DNA of 64,000 nt from Chaunax sp. Z400 (Eukaryota > Chordata > Actinopteri > Lophiiformes > Chaunacidae). This document shows positions 38,151-49,019 of this stretch, piece by piece. A program made the position numbers and the translations under genes. The stretch spans positions 3,013,594 through 3,077,593 of the forward strand of contig CM075184.1 of NCBI GenBank assembly GCA_037577475.1, given 5' to 3'. The notes beneath the pieces were generated by a model. That model was not told the origin of the DNA, did not search any database, and saw only the letters and a program-made list of their open reading frames with translations. Positions within the stretch are counted from its first letter, which is position 1. The number at the start of each line of letters is the position of its first letter.

Positions 38151-38385
38151 ACCAGTACTGTCTCTATTTACCAGTGCTCTCTCTATACACCAGTACTCCC
38201 TCGATATACCAGTACACTCTATATAGCAGTACTCTCTCTATATACCAGTACTCTCTCTATATACCAGTACTCTTTCTATATACCAGTACTCTCTATATAC
38301 CAGTACTCTCTCTATATACCAGTACTCTCTCTCTTTACAAATACTCTCTCTATATACAAGTATTCTTTTATATATATATATATAT

Positions 38386-39054
38386 AGAAACTGTATGGAG
38401 ATCAGTTTATACCTGGTCATTGTTTATGCAGTGGATTAATATTTGGGTAATATTGAAATTATACTGATTTAGTGAGGTAATTAACTCCAGTGTCTGCATT
38501 CTGTTTATCATTATCTAGGGATGATTTCTGAAAGTTAAAAACATTTTTAAAGTATTTATCTAACAATCAGCAGACCAACAGCACAAACAGTAAATAGTAC
38601 AAATTCAATAGATTTCAAACTCACCTATCTGTCTTAATATAGCAACTGAGTCACAAGTGCAGTGACACTGACATGTTTTACATCAGTGTCAAGTCAAACT
38701 TTTTAGATTGATTTTAATAACATTCTGATCAGATCAGATAAAACCATTGAAAATTATTTCACATCAAATCACTTCAAATTACTTCAAATCACATTTTGTC
38801 AGATCAATATAAAATTACTTAAAATTACTTCAAATAAAATCTGATCAGATCAATTACAATAAAATCTGATCAGAGTCTATTAAACAAACCAAATATAAGG
38901 CCAAATAAACTCAGATTACATTTAATCCTCTTCCTCCCGCTGTAGGAATAGTGCGGGGAGGAAGAGGAGGAGGGGGAGAAAGAGCCAAGGGAGTAGGAAT
39001 AGGTGGAAGAGGAGGAGGAGAAGAATGAAGGGGAATGGGAGGAGGGAAAGGAGC
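38386..39054. other. Non-coding left part of duplication copy 1
   Basis: Downstream (3') flank of the minus-strand Ser/Pro-rich gene. It contains several TCTGATCAGAT-type imperfect palindromes near 38725-38875. No gene seen. Confidence 0.5.
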
Positions 39055-41505
39055 TTAGAAAGGAAGATCAGTCAGTCTCACAGAGGAGCGAGGAGGACCA
39101 GCAGTTCTCCTCACTACCCCACGCTGACTGTTCCTCTCCTTGATGAGGGCCCGTATGTTCCTCACCCACTTTGGCACAGGGCCAGTTGCCCACACAAAAG
39201 GTTTGGTGGAGGACCGAGAGGAGGATTTAGGAGGGTGATAGGACAAGCGGGAAGAGGAGGAAGGAAAGAGACCACGACCTGGGGAAGGAGCAAGAGAAAG
39301 GGGAGATCTAGGAGAGGAGGAGGGGGAGGGCCTGGTGTGAGAGGTAGAGGGAGAGCTAGGGGGGGAGATGTGAGGTGTGGAGATGTGAGGTGTGAGAAGA
39401 GAGGACCTGAGAGTGGAGGTGCTGCAGAGCGCCGGTGCGGGGACACTCCTCAGGATCAGCCTGGGGCTGCTGGGCTCCTCTGGGTTGGGGATGAGGACAG
39501 ACTCCCACAGACAAGGTTTAGAGGAGGACAAGGGGGAGGGGGAGGGGGAGGGGGAGGAGGAAAAGAGACCACGACCTGGGGTAGGAGGAGGAGAAAGTGG
39601 AGATCTAGAAGAGGTTAAAATTGGGAGGAAGGGGGAGGAGGATGAACAGGAAGATGTAGGGGGGGAGGAGGGGGAATAGAGACCACGACCTGGGGTTGGA
39701 GGAGGAGAAAGGGAAGATCTAGAAGAGGTTAAAACTGGGAGGAAGGGGGAGGAGGATGAACAGGAAGATGTAGGGGGGGAAGAGGGAAAATTGAGACCAC
39801 GACCTGGGGTTGGAGGAGGAGAAAGGGAAGATCTAGAAGAGGTTAAAACTGGGAGAAAGGGGGAGGATGATGAACAGGAAGATGTAGGGGGGGAGGGGGG
39901 AAAATTGAGACCACGACCTGGGGTTGGAGGAGGAGAAAGGGAAGATCTAGAAGAGGAGGGGGAAGAGGAGGAAGAGCTAGGGGGGGAGATGTGAAGTGTG
40001 AGAGGAGGGGACCTGACAGTGGAGCACCGGGAGGAGCTGCTGCAGAGCACCGGTGCAGGGACCCTCCTCAGGATCAGCCTGGGGCTGCTGGGCTCCTTGG
40101 GGTTGGGGATGAGGATAGACGTCCAGACGAAGCGCTGAGAAACAAGAAGAAACAAACCTTTAAATCAACTGTTTGATTATTGATTGATAACTTGTCCTCA
40201 CATCTTTGAACTGATTGATCAATACTATAATCCAATAAAAGTTCATTCATATTAAAAAGGTTACAAATATTCTGTGCATATTAGCTAGCATGTTAGCTTT
40301 AACTTAAGCTAAGATGATAACCGTATGTCATGTTGGCATGTTAGATAGCACACTAACATGTTAGCATGCTAGCTAACATGCTAACTTAAGCTTAAATGAT
40401 ATCGGTAATTCATGTTGGCATGTTAGATAGCATGCTAATATGAAGCTAGCATGCTAAAATGCTAATTTAAGCTTAAATGATAACGGTAATTTAATGTTGG
40501 CATGTTAGATAGCATTCTAATATGTTAGCTAGCATGCTAACAAGCTAACTTAAGGTTAAATGATAACAGTGATTAATGTTGGCATGTTAGATAGCATACT
40601 AATATGTTAGCTAGCAGCTAGCTAGCAATCTGCCCCAAACTTCACATGATACATGAGAGTCCCAGCCTGAACACATCCACATGGCAATAGTCAGTCTAGT
40701 TTGAAACTCATCACATGATTTACACATTTTTAAATCCAATTCATACTATTTAGAGCCTATCTCACTTTTCCACTTATTCAAAGTATTTCAACAAACTTAA
40801 AGAGATTTATCATCATTCATACAATTGTGTTATTCAAATTTTACAAGCAGCACTGCTGTATATTGTCAGCTTTTTGGTAAACTTTCAATTTTCACCATTA
40901 TTCATATTTCATTAACTTTCCATAATCGTCATGCTTCATTAGTTTTTCATATTTTTCAGACTTCATTAGTCTGATTCAACTTCTTCAGGCAGCATTGCAG
41001 TGTAGCACAGCTCTTCAGCATGAAGCATTCACACCTGCAGTTTCTTCACAAATCGCTTCTCTAGTTACAGATAAGATTATTCATGTTTGTCTTTTGTGTC
41101 TTAATGTACAGGTTTTGACATTTATCTGTAGAAATTAATATTAAAATATTAAATACTAACTAATTAATACTAATACTAATACTATTCACTAACGGAGCTA
41201 CGCTGCTCTAACGGTACCGTTTACGCAGGAGTACGAATATCAAATCAATGACACACAACTTGAATGATCTAAGACAGTGTTTTTCTCCAGAGACTCATTT
41301 GTTTAGCAGCTACAATCTGTTTTCTGCTCACTATCTGCTAACACAGTGTTGCTGTCACAATGGAAACCAATAACTACATTTGATTCCAATTCAAAATTTC
41401 TGTACTTTTCATTTTAATTAGGCTTTTTCTCACTTCTCTAAATGATCAAAATGCATAAATACAGCTGAAATAAAAGAATATTAAAATAAAACTTACTGTC
41501 GCCAT
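39055..41505 (-). CDS. Ser/Pro-rich repeat protein, copy 1 (362 aa, unrecognised)
   Basis: Two exons: 41505-41497 encodes Met-Ala-Thr before a GTAAGT donor; 40134-39055 follows a T-rich CAG acceptor and runs in frame to TAA. The protein has three related modules: RFVWTSILIPNPKEPSSPRL with LILRRVPAP (about 4-32), CLWESVLIPNPEEPSSPRL with LILRSVPAP (about 211-238), and a divergent FVWATGPVPKWVRNIRAL near residue 316. Between the first two lie three 38-residue repeats starting PTPGRGL, rich in Ser, Pro and SSRSSLSPP. The C-terminus is basic. No signal peptide or membrane segment is visible. I do not recognise the family. A minus-strand TATAAAA at 41738-41744 suits a promoter. The opposite strand is also open over part of this region because of composition, but has no matching splice structure. 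Confidence 0.55.
40262..40625. repeat. 82-bp tandem repeat rich in GCTAGC/GCATGC
   Basis: The motif CATGTTGGCATGTTAGATAG and near relatives recur at about 40329, 40411, 40493 and 40575, giving an 82-bp period. Units carry GCTAGC, GCATGC and AAGCTT palindromes. It lies in the intron of the Ser/Pro-rich gene. Confidence 0.85.
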
Positions 41506-41737
41506 GCTCCAACAAGCGTTTGTCCTCGTTAGCTGATCCTCTGCTGCTAATCCAAACGATCGGTTTCTTCCTGAAGAAATATGGTCTGGAAAACTCTGGT
41601 CGATGAAAGTTTCTCAAAAAGTCGTGGATGAAGGTTGTTTCTCAGTAAAAGGCCCGAATGAAAGCGTTTGTCTCAGTGAAGCACTTGGATAGAGGTTATC
41701 TACGCCAGGTGCAACTGAAAACTTGGAACTCGTCCTG

Positions 41738-41744
41738 TTTTATA
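41738..41744 (-). promoter_or_regulatory. TATA box of Ser/Pro-rich gene copy 1
   Basis: GGTATAAAACAGG on the minus strand, about 235 bp upstream of the ATG. The spacing leaves room for a 5' UTR of about 200 bp. Conserved in copy 2. Confidence 0.4.
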
Positions 41745-43084
41745 CCTTTAATTTGAAATGATGCATGTGGAGACGTAGCGTAGCAGCCAGAGAATCGTCC
41801 ACTCCAGGCTTCCGTACAGTCAATTAGATGATAAAATAACATTATACAAGTATATATTTATGCTTTTACGCATATTTAATTAAATATTTTGACGTCGCAA
41901 TGGGAATATGTCTATTTCTATTTCAATTAAGAAAGTTTGACAAACAAAATTAAACCGATGTTTTTAGGGTAACGAGGACAGATTTTATGTCATACAAAGA
42001 ACAGCAAAAGACAAGTTACGATTAAACACGTGGATTTGACAGCAGCTGGCATGAAGCTGCGCAGCTTGTGATCATATATTGGTTTCTGGGTGCAGTAACA
42101 TTAAAACGCCACCAGATGGTGATGTTTACTGATCTCTGCCTCTTTCCTCCAAAGTGAACCAGACAACACTGAGGAGTTTGTGAAGCCAGTGAGGATCAGT
42201 CATTGGCTGATCAATCAGTAGCTAATGATTGATGAAGATATATTTATGTTACGGCTTTACTTGCTGAGGCACATGTCTATTTACTCATTATTAAGTACAT
42301 GTGTGGTAATGGTTGTTGGTTTTTATACAAATATTGTAATTACCACATAAATTAGCAGCATTAATTAATGGTGTTAATTTAGGTGTAGTTAATAACTTAA
42401 TAATTAGTCATTCGTACGTCTGTTAATCAGATAGACTCTTCATTTGCTGATGCAGTAAACATTAATGCATGTCTTAGTTCCTCAGTTAGTTCCTCCTCTG
42501 TGCATTAGTTAAGCATTGATACATGCATATTAGTGCACATGTAGTGTAAACCTAATGTACAATGAGGCTTAAATAATCCTGCTTCCAACTGCATGTATAC
42601 TGAGAGTAAACAATTCCACCATCTCTTCAGTTCAGTGATACTGTCATGAATTTCTGGCTGCAGACTGACTGATTTGCAGAGTGTGAATTTAACCCACTGG
42701 TCCAGGCCAGTGTCGGTGTTTCCCCATTGGCCGATGGACAGTCCAGGTTTTTGAAAAGACACTTTTGAATATCAGTTTATGTGAAGGATCTTAACTTAAA
42801 GGCTCAAATTTGTGCTGAGTAGGGCGGAGTATGAGAGAACACGAGCTATAGATATAATAACAATTATTAAAATACCTTCTCTTTCAAATCAGACATCCTC
42901 AGATATGAAAGTATTGTTCTTGCTACTTAACATGCAGGAATTCACCACCACTGACCCCTTTAACAAACTGGACACATTTTTGCAGACTGATCATACATGT
43001 TATACATACATACGTAGTTTTGAGTGAGTCTTTATTTCTTCTCAGAGAACTGAAGTTACACAAAACTAAAGCAGGTGGTGAGGT
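41745..43084. other. No gene recognised (duplication copy 1)
   Basis: AT-rich non-coding sequence upstream of the Ser/Pro-rich gene promoter. Short open frames are present without family resemblance. Confidence 0.45.
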
Positions 43085-43258
43085 GCTTTGTACCTTATGG
43101 CCTACTATTATGCCCCACACCTTACATACCCCAAGTGTGTGGCCACTCTTCTGTCAGCCATACAAACAGAGGTCATCTTGGATGCCTTCCATGAGGCAGA
43201 CGTCACATCATCTTATAAGAAAGCCATGGCCGATTGGAGATCTTTGGTCGGTCAGTAA
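43085..43258 (+). pseudogene. Coding-exon fragment, unrecognised (copy 1)
   Basis: One frame reads ALYLMAYYYAPHLTYPKCVA, then LLSAIQTEVILDAFHEADVT and SYKKAMADWRSLVGQ, ending at TAA 43256-43258. The composition and the balanced hydrophobic pattern look like real protein, unlike the flanking frames. A TGA lies just upstream in the same frame and no strong acceptor precedes it, so it is probably the decayed last exon of a gene whose other exons are not evident. The same exon is duplicated at 53868-54041. Confidence 0.45.
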
Positions 43259-44156
43259 AGTCAGTGATCGGGTGGGTTAGAGGATAAATCTTCTCTCTCT
43301 CTCTCTTTCTCCTGCTGTTTCTTACTCTGTCTTTCAGAGACTCTGTTCTGGGAAACCATAAACTCATTGACTCTTACTCTTGGTTGGCTTTTTGCTAAGT
43401 TTGCCCAAAACTCTTACGATGTTGAAATGAGCACTTTGTAGGTATGAAGGATACATTGGTCAGGTTTTTGTTACCCACAGTTTTAAATTGCATTGCCACA
43501 GAAAACCCTCAGTGTTACACATATTTGGAATGTTCCCCAATTTATTACACTTATTTTATTACAGTTCCATATAGACTGAGCTAAAATGTTTGGGGGGAAA
43601 AGCCAGTCCCAAATTGAACTACTTCTATGAACATGTTGTACATAGTTAGACCTCTGTCCATGGGTCTCTTGTGTAGTGAGACAGGATGGTTGGAGGGAGT
43701 GTTAAGTGGTGCTCCAGTCAAACGCTGCTGTGAATTCTCCTTGTAATACACTGGTTTGTCACCACTGTATATGTAAACTCCTGCTTTGTCCAGAGTTACA
43801 GTTGGAGGTATTGCAAATGTTTGTGAGAATTTGTAGAGAAAATAAAAGCATTTGTTGGTTTAATGCCTGACTTGCCTTAGTTTTTCAGACTCATTTGCAG
43901 TAGCTGATGTCTTAAATCTAGAATAGCATCAGTATTGTAGAGCTAACAATAAGTTAATACCCTTAAACTGAAATGAACATGATGACAGGGCCCCAGAATT
44001 GTGTCTTATTGTTACACAAAAAGCAGCTAATTTCAATTTCATGCTTGAATATCACGTTCTAATCTTATTTCAAGCAGGTGATGGTCTTAAATCTAGAATG
44101 ATGAGACTATATTGAACTTAAAATAAGTTAAATACACTTGAAATAAAGATATTGAT
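43259..44156. other. No gene recognised (duplication copy 1)
   Basis: Non-coding stretch between the exon fragment and the AT tract. Two versions of GTCTTAAATCTAGAATRRYAT (near 43910 and 44091) hint at an old internal repeat. Confidence 0.4.
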
Positions 44157-44345
44157 ATATAATATATAATATATTGTATTATATTAAATTATATTATAAT
44201 ATATTATATTAAATTATATTATAATATATTATATTATATTATATTCGTTAAATTATATTATAATATATTGTATTATATTTTATTAAATTATATATTATTA
44301 TGTTATAATATATTACATTATATTATAATATATTATATTATATCA
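44157..44345. repeat. TATAT/ATTAT-rich tract (copy 1)
   Basis: About 190 bp made almost only of A and T, in TTATATTATAATATATTATA-like units with palindromic character. Duplicated at 54940-55128. Confidence 0.9.
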
Positions 44346-44478
44346 TATTGTATATCTTAAAGACAACTGAAGGGCATCCATGTAAAAGCCAACATGATGT
44401 GGACCAAAAATATTGCTGTGTGTCCTTCCCGATTATCTCCTTCTGTTTACTCAGTGAAGTGCAGTGATGTCAGTGACA

Positions 44479-44871
44479 TCATACTTCATTGGAATGTACT
44501 TGATAATTGAAGGTTAAATAGTAGTATGGTGTATAATCCACAAGATTTTCAGCACCCACAAAAATATTGGCTTGAGCTAAGTTGGGAACTTCTATCTCAT
44601 GAGCTAAATAATGATCATTCCACTCAACTGTAGAGAGAGGCTGGTATTCAAAACAACACACTGATGCATTTACAAGATAAATATTTTTCACAAGTCCAAA
44701 CTCAGGAGTATGATTGTTGACATTAGAAATAACACATGTAAACTGATTTCCATGTCGCTTAATCTACGGTGCAGAAACTATATGTTCAACTTGCTCATTT
44801 CCAAAGAAGTCGTTAATGTTTCCTTCTACATAGTGAAGATGTTTCACCTCAGAGACTGGGCCCATTTCAAC
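44479..44871 (-). pseudogene. Degraded coding exon with in-frame amber stop (copy 1)
   Basis: A TTCTTTCAG acceptor precedes 44871. The frame runs 131 codons to the stop at 44479, broken once by TAG at 44764-44766. Fragments read VEMGPVSEVKHLHYVEGN, FTCVISNVNNHTPEFGLVKN and LVNASVCCFEYQPLSTVEWN, ending PYYYLTFNYQVHSNEV. The pattern is like the C-terminal region of large, repetitive 'uncharacterised' fish protein families, but I cannot name one. Upstream minus-strand sequence (about 45000-45230) also has coding-like stretches with stops. Most likely a pseudogene duplicated with its surroundings. Confidence 0.5.
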
Positions 44872-45385
44872 CTGAAAGAATTGGATGTTTCTCATGCACA
44901 TTGTGGCTACATTCATACAGCTGGTTGTGCTTAACAAGAGATTTACAAATGTTGTTAAAGCTACTTTTCAAAGCCCACTGCTTGAAAAAGCAATGCTTTG
45001 ACTCAAAGACTCAAAAACACATATGCCTCACAGTCGGACCAAGTGCCTTAATCTGAGAAGGAAGATGCAGAAGGTAATGCTGCTGAGGTACATTTGTATC
45101 TGGGAACAGTTGTTTGAAATGTTTTGTTGTGGCAGAAAGTCAAAGACAGATGAGGAGACTTTAGTTTGCAGTCGACGGGATCATTTACTGTCAGTTCAAC
45201 ATCATCTTCCAAACATGACACATGACATGATCAACACAATAGTGACTCTGCTGCAGTTTCATACCCATCAATACACATGTCAACACACACGTCACGTTCT
45301 TTTTGGTCTGCAATACACACTCATGGTTTACATATCACTCTGGCTCCATGACTGGTCTGCATATCTTCCACAGAAGGTTACAACA

Positions 45386-46365
45386 TATTTATAACTATAT
45401 ATAGAATATACTAGAACTAGAACTAACTGTAACTAACTATACAGGTTCATTCCATATAAAGATGAAAACCCTGCTTGACTGCATTCATTCTCATTAGCAG
45501 GGAAAGTTCTTTATCGTCCTCTTCCCGTTAGAGCGACGGCCTTCTGACATGCAATGAACCTGTATACTCTATGAACATGTTCTTATTAACTATAGGACTA
45601 AAACTCAAATGAATCACTGTTCTCATGCTTTGGTTCCTCTGGGATGTGTTTGAAGTCTCAGAGTCTCTTAAAGAAAGATGTAAAAAAACATCCTTTAGTT
45701 CATTCTGAGATAAATGGCTGTGTTTTCTCAGACAGCTTTACAGTAAATACTAATGTAAACATGCTGTACAGTGTCTTCAGGACCAACATGGTACATTTAG
45801 ATTACTAATGATTACCAGTGGATCCTGCTCTTCCATGTGGAGGATGAGGAAGTTGCTTCTGTCATCTCATTTCTTCTCATCTCTCTGTTTGATGTTGTTC
45901 CTCATCGGCGGCTTTCATCAGGACGGTTCACTCGTCTGTGTCTGAAGACTCCAGTTTCTCTGCTGTGGTTTGTCCTCATTTGGGGTCTCGGAGTCTCCCA
46001 ACAGAGATGTGATGGAAAAATAAAACAGAGGAATCTTTAGTTAATTCTGGGATAAATGATTACATTTTTCTAGACAACTTTATTACTGTATATTTGACTT
46101 GAAAACATCAAATACCTTTTGAGCCCTTTTATGTCTTGGTATTACTGTTGGTCAGGCTGTTGTTGGTCTTCTGATCTGATCCTGGGTCTGTTTGTCATCT
46201 CCTCTCTCATCCTGTCCCTCATCTCTTGTGTCCTACTGGGGTCCTCTGGTGTCTTCTCTTCAGTCTGGGTTCTGGAATCAGAGAGAGAGAAAAAACAAAC
46301 AGAATCCAAAGCAAAATTTCTCTCCTGTATTTTACCTAATGATGACATATCTTATATTTTCTGAG
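45386..46365. other. Single-copy spacer between duplication copies
   Basis: The only stretch between 38.4 and 56.2 kb without a partner. It holds the MITE-like element at 45436-45568. On the minus strand there is a CT-rich acceptor before about 46280, followed by a 43-codon charged frame (TQTEEKTPEDPS...) ending in TAA. The plus strand at the same place is open and hydrophobic. Neither reading is convincing. Confidence 0.4.
45436..45568. mobile_element. MITE-like inverted-repeat element
   Basis: TATACAGGTTCATT at 45438-45451 is a perfect inverted copy of 45553-45566. Similarity continues imperfectly inward (CCATATAAAG versus GCATGTCAGAAG). The ends are bounded by TA, as for Tc1/mariner-type target sites. 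About 125 bp, non-coding. Confidence 0.55.
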
Positions 46366-46369
46366 TAGA

Positions 46370-47035
46370 AACTGTATGGAGATCAGTTTATACCTGGTCA
46401 TTGTTTATGCAGTGGATTAATATTTGGGTAATATTGAAATTATACTGATTTAGTGAGGTAATTAACTCCAGTGTCTGCATTCTGTTTATCATTATCTAGG
46501 GATGATTTCTGAAAGTTAAAAACATTTTTAAAGTATTTATCTAACAATCAGCAGACCAACAGCACAAACAGTAAATAGTACAAATTCAATAGATTTCAAA
46601 CTCACCTATCTGTCTTAATATAGCAACTGAGTCACAAGTGCAGTGACACTGACATGTTTTACATCAGTGTCAAGTCAAACTTTTTAGATTGATTTTAATA
46701 ACATTCTGATCAGATCAGATAAAACCATTGAAAATTATTTCACATCAAATCACTTCAAATTACTTCAAATCACATTTTGTCAGATCAATATAAAATTACT
46801 TAAAATTACTTCAAATAAAATCTGATCAGATCAATTACAATAAAATCTGATCAGAGTCTATTAAACAAACCAAATATAAGGCCAAATAAACTCAGATTAC
46901 ATTTAATCCTCTTCCTCCCGCTGTAGGAATAGTGCGGGGAGGAAGAGGAGGAGGGGGAGAAAGAGCCAAGGGAGTAGGAATAGGTGGAAGAGGAGGAGGA
47001 GAAGAATGAAGGGGAATGGGAGGAGGGAAAGGAGC
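46370..47035. other. Non-coding left part of duplication copy 2
   Basis: Counterpart of 38386-39054, nearly identical. No gene seen. Confidence 0.5.
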
Positions 47036-48985
47036 TTAGAAAGGAAGATCAGTCAGTCTCACAGAGGAGCGAGGAGGACCAGCAGTTCTCCTCACTACCC
47101 CACGCTGACTGTTCCTCTCCTTGATGAGGGCCCGTACGTTCCTCACCCACTTTGGCACAGGGCCAGTTGCCCACACAAAAGGTTTGGTGGAGGACCGAGA
47201 GGAGGATTTAGGAGGGTGATAGGACAAGCGGGAAGAGGAGGAAGGAAAGAGACCACGACCTGGGGAAGGAGCAAGAGAAAGGGGAGATCTAGGAGAGGAG
47301 GAGGGGGAGGAGGAGGAGGGCCTGGTGTGAGAGGTAGAGGGAGAGCTAGGGGGGGAGATGTGAGGTGTGGAGATGTGAGGTGTGAGAAGAGAGGACCTGA
47401 GAGTGGAGGTGCTGCAGAGCGCCGGTGCAGGGACACTCCTCAGGATCAGCCTGGGGCTGCTGGGCTCCTCTGGGTTGGGGATGAGAACAGACTCCCACAG
47501 ACAAGGTTTAGAGGAGGACAAGGGGGAGGGGGAGGGGGAGGAGGAAAAGAGACCACGACCTGGGGTAGGAGGAGGAGAAAGTGGAGATCTAGAAGAGGTT
47601 AAAACTGGGAGGAAGGGGGAGGAGGATGAACAGGAAGATGTAGGGGGGGAGGAGGGGGAATAGAGACCACGACCTGGGGTTGGAGGAGGAGAAAGGGAAG
47701 ATCTAGAAGAGGTTAAAACTGGGAGGAAGGGGGGGGAGGATGAACAGGAAGATGTAGGGGGGGAGGAGGGAAAATTGAGACCACGACCTGGGGTTGGAGG
47801 AGGAGAAAGGGAAGATCTAGAAGAGGAGGGGGAAGAGGAGGAAGAGCTAGGGGGGGAGATGTGAGGTGTGAGAGGAGGGGACCTGACAGTGGAGCACCGG
47901 GAAGAGCTGCTGGAGGAGCTGCTGCAGAGCACCGGTGCAGGGACCCTCCTCAGGATCAGCCTGGGGCTGCTGGGCTCCTTGGGGTTGGGGATGAGGATAG
48001 ACGTCCAGACGAAGCGCTGAGAAACAAGAAGAAACAAACCTTTAAATCAACTGTTTGATTATTGATTGATAACTTGTCCTCACATCTTTGAACTGATTGA
48101 TCAATACTATAATCCAATAAAAGTTCATTCATATTAAAAAGGTTACAAATATCCTGTGCATATTAGCTAGCATGTTAGCTTTAACTTAAGCTAAGATGAT
48201 AACGTAATTCATGTTGGCATGTTAGATAGCACACTAACATGTTAGCATGCTAGCTAACATGCTAACTTAAGCTTAAATGATATCGGTAATTCATGTTGGC
48301 ATGTTAGATAGCATGCTAATATGAAGCTAGCATGCTAAAATGCTAATTTAAGCTTAAATGATAACGGTAATTTAATGTTGGCATGTTAGATAGCATGCTA
48401 ATATGTTAGCTAGTATGCTAACAAGCTAACCTAAGCTTAAATGATAACAGTGGTTAATGTTGGCATGTTAGATAGCATACTAATATGTTAGCTAGCAGCT
48501 AGCTAGCAATCTGCCCCAAACTTCACATGATACATGAGAGTCCCAGCCTGAACACATCCACATGGCAATAGTCAGTCTAGTTTGAAACTCATCACATGAT
48601 TTACACATTTTTAAATCCAATTCATACTATTTAGAGCCTGTCTCACTTTTCCACTTATTCAAAGTATTTCAACAAACTTAACCTTTCTGTCGTGTTCGGG
48701 TCAAATCTGACCGATTTCCTACTTTCATCAATCATAAATATTGTGTCTTACATTTGATCGTCTCAAGGCCTTATGATATCCTCCACACTAGGCATTTGAA
48801 CATATACAATTGCTGATCACCACTTTCATTGAATTTTGAGTGGTTTAGTCAACTTTGTAACACCTGTGGTGTTCCCGGTCAAAAATGACCGCCATAGGAA
48901 ATTAATGGGTGACCCTAGATTGTGTTCATCCATGAGATAGTACACAACCACAAATCCACAACCACCACCACACACACACACACAC

Positions 48986-49019
<34 letters not shown>

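Larger units (their letters stand above)
22040..38375. repeat. 19-bp satellite array, about 16 kb
   Basis: Continuous head-to-tail 19-bp units with consensus TACCAGTACTCTCTCTATA. Subregions carry variants: CCAGCACTCTGTCTATA near 22320-22440, a GAACCAGTACTCTC block near 22790-22960, CTCGATATACCAGTAC types and a TTTTTAACCAGTACTC type. The unit length is not a multiple of three, so every plus-strand frame cycles through the same 19-residue peptide (VLSLYTSTLSIYQYSLYIP). The long open frames are a by-product, not genes. The array ends in a (TA)n run at the segmental duplication boundary. Confidence 0.97.
38385..45385 (+). repeat. Segmental duplication, copy 1 (7.0 kb)
   Basis: From TAGAAACTGTATGGAGATCA to GGTTACAACA the sequence is matched in the same order and orientation by 46366-56168. 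The offset is 7981 at the left and 10783 at the right. The extra length in copy 2 is the piggyBac insertion, less about 100 bp of repeat-number difference in the coding exon. Scattered single-base differences only. Confidence 0.97.

Noticed and set aside
22029..38420. Dozens of open frames encoding Tyr/Ser/Leu-rich proteins up to 290 residues
   Set aside because: They are translations of the 19-bp satellite, identical in all three plus frames, and have no gene structure.
39025..39679. Plus-strand Gly/Arg/Glu-rich frames over the Ser/Pro-rich exon, repeated in copy 2
   Set aside because: Open because of GGA/GAG composition. Only the minus frame has a matching start exon, acceptor and internally repeated protein modules.
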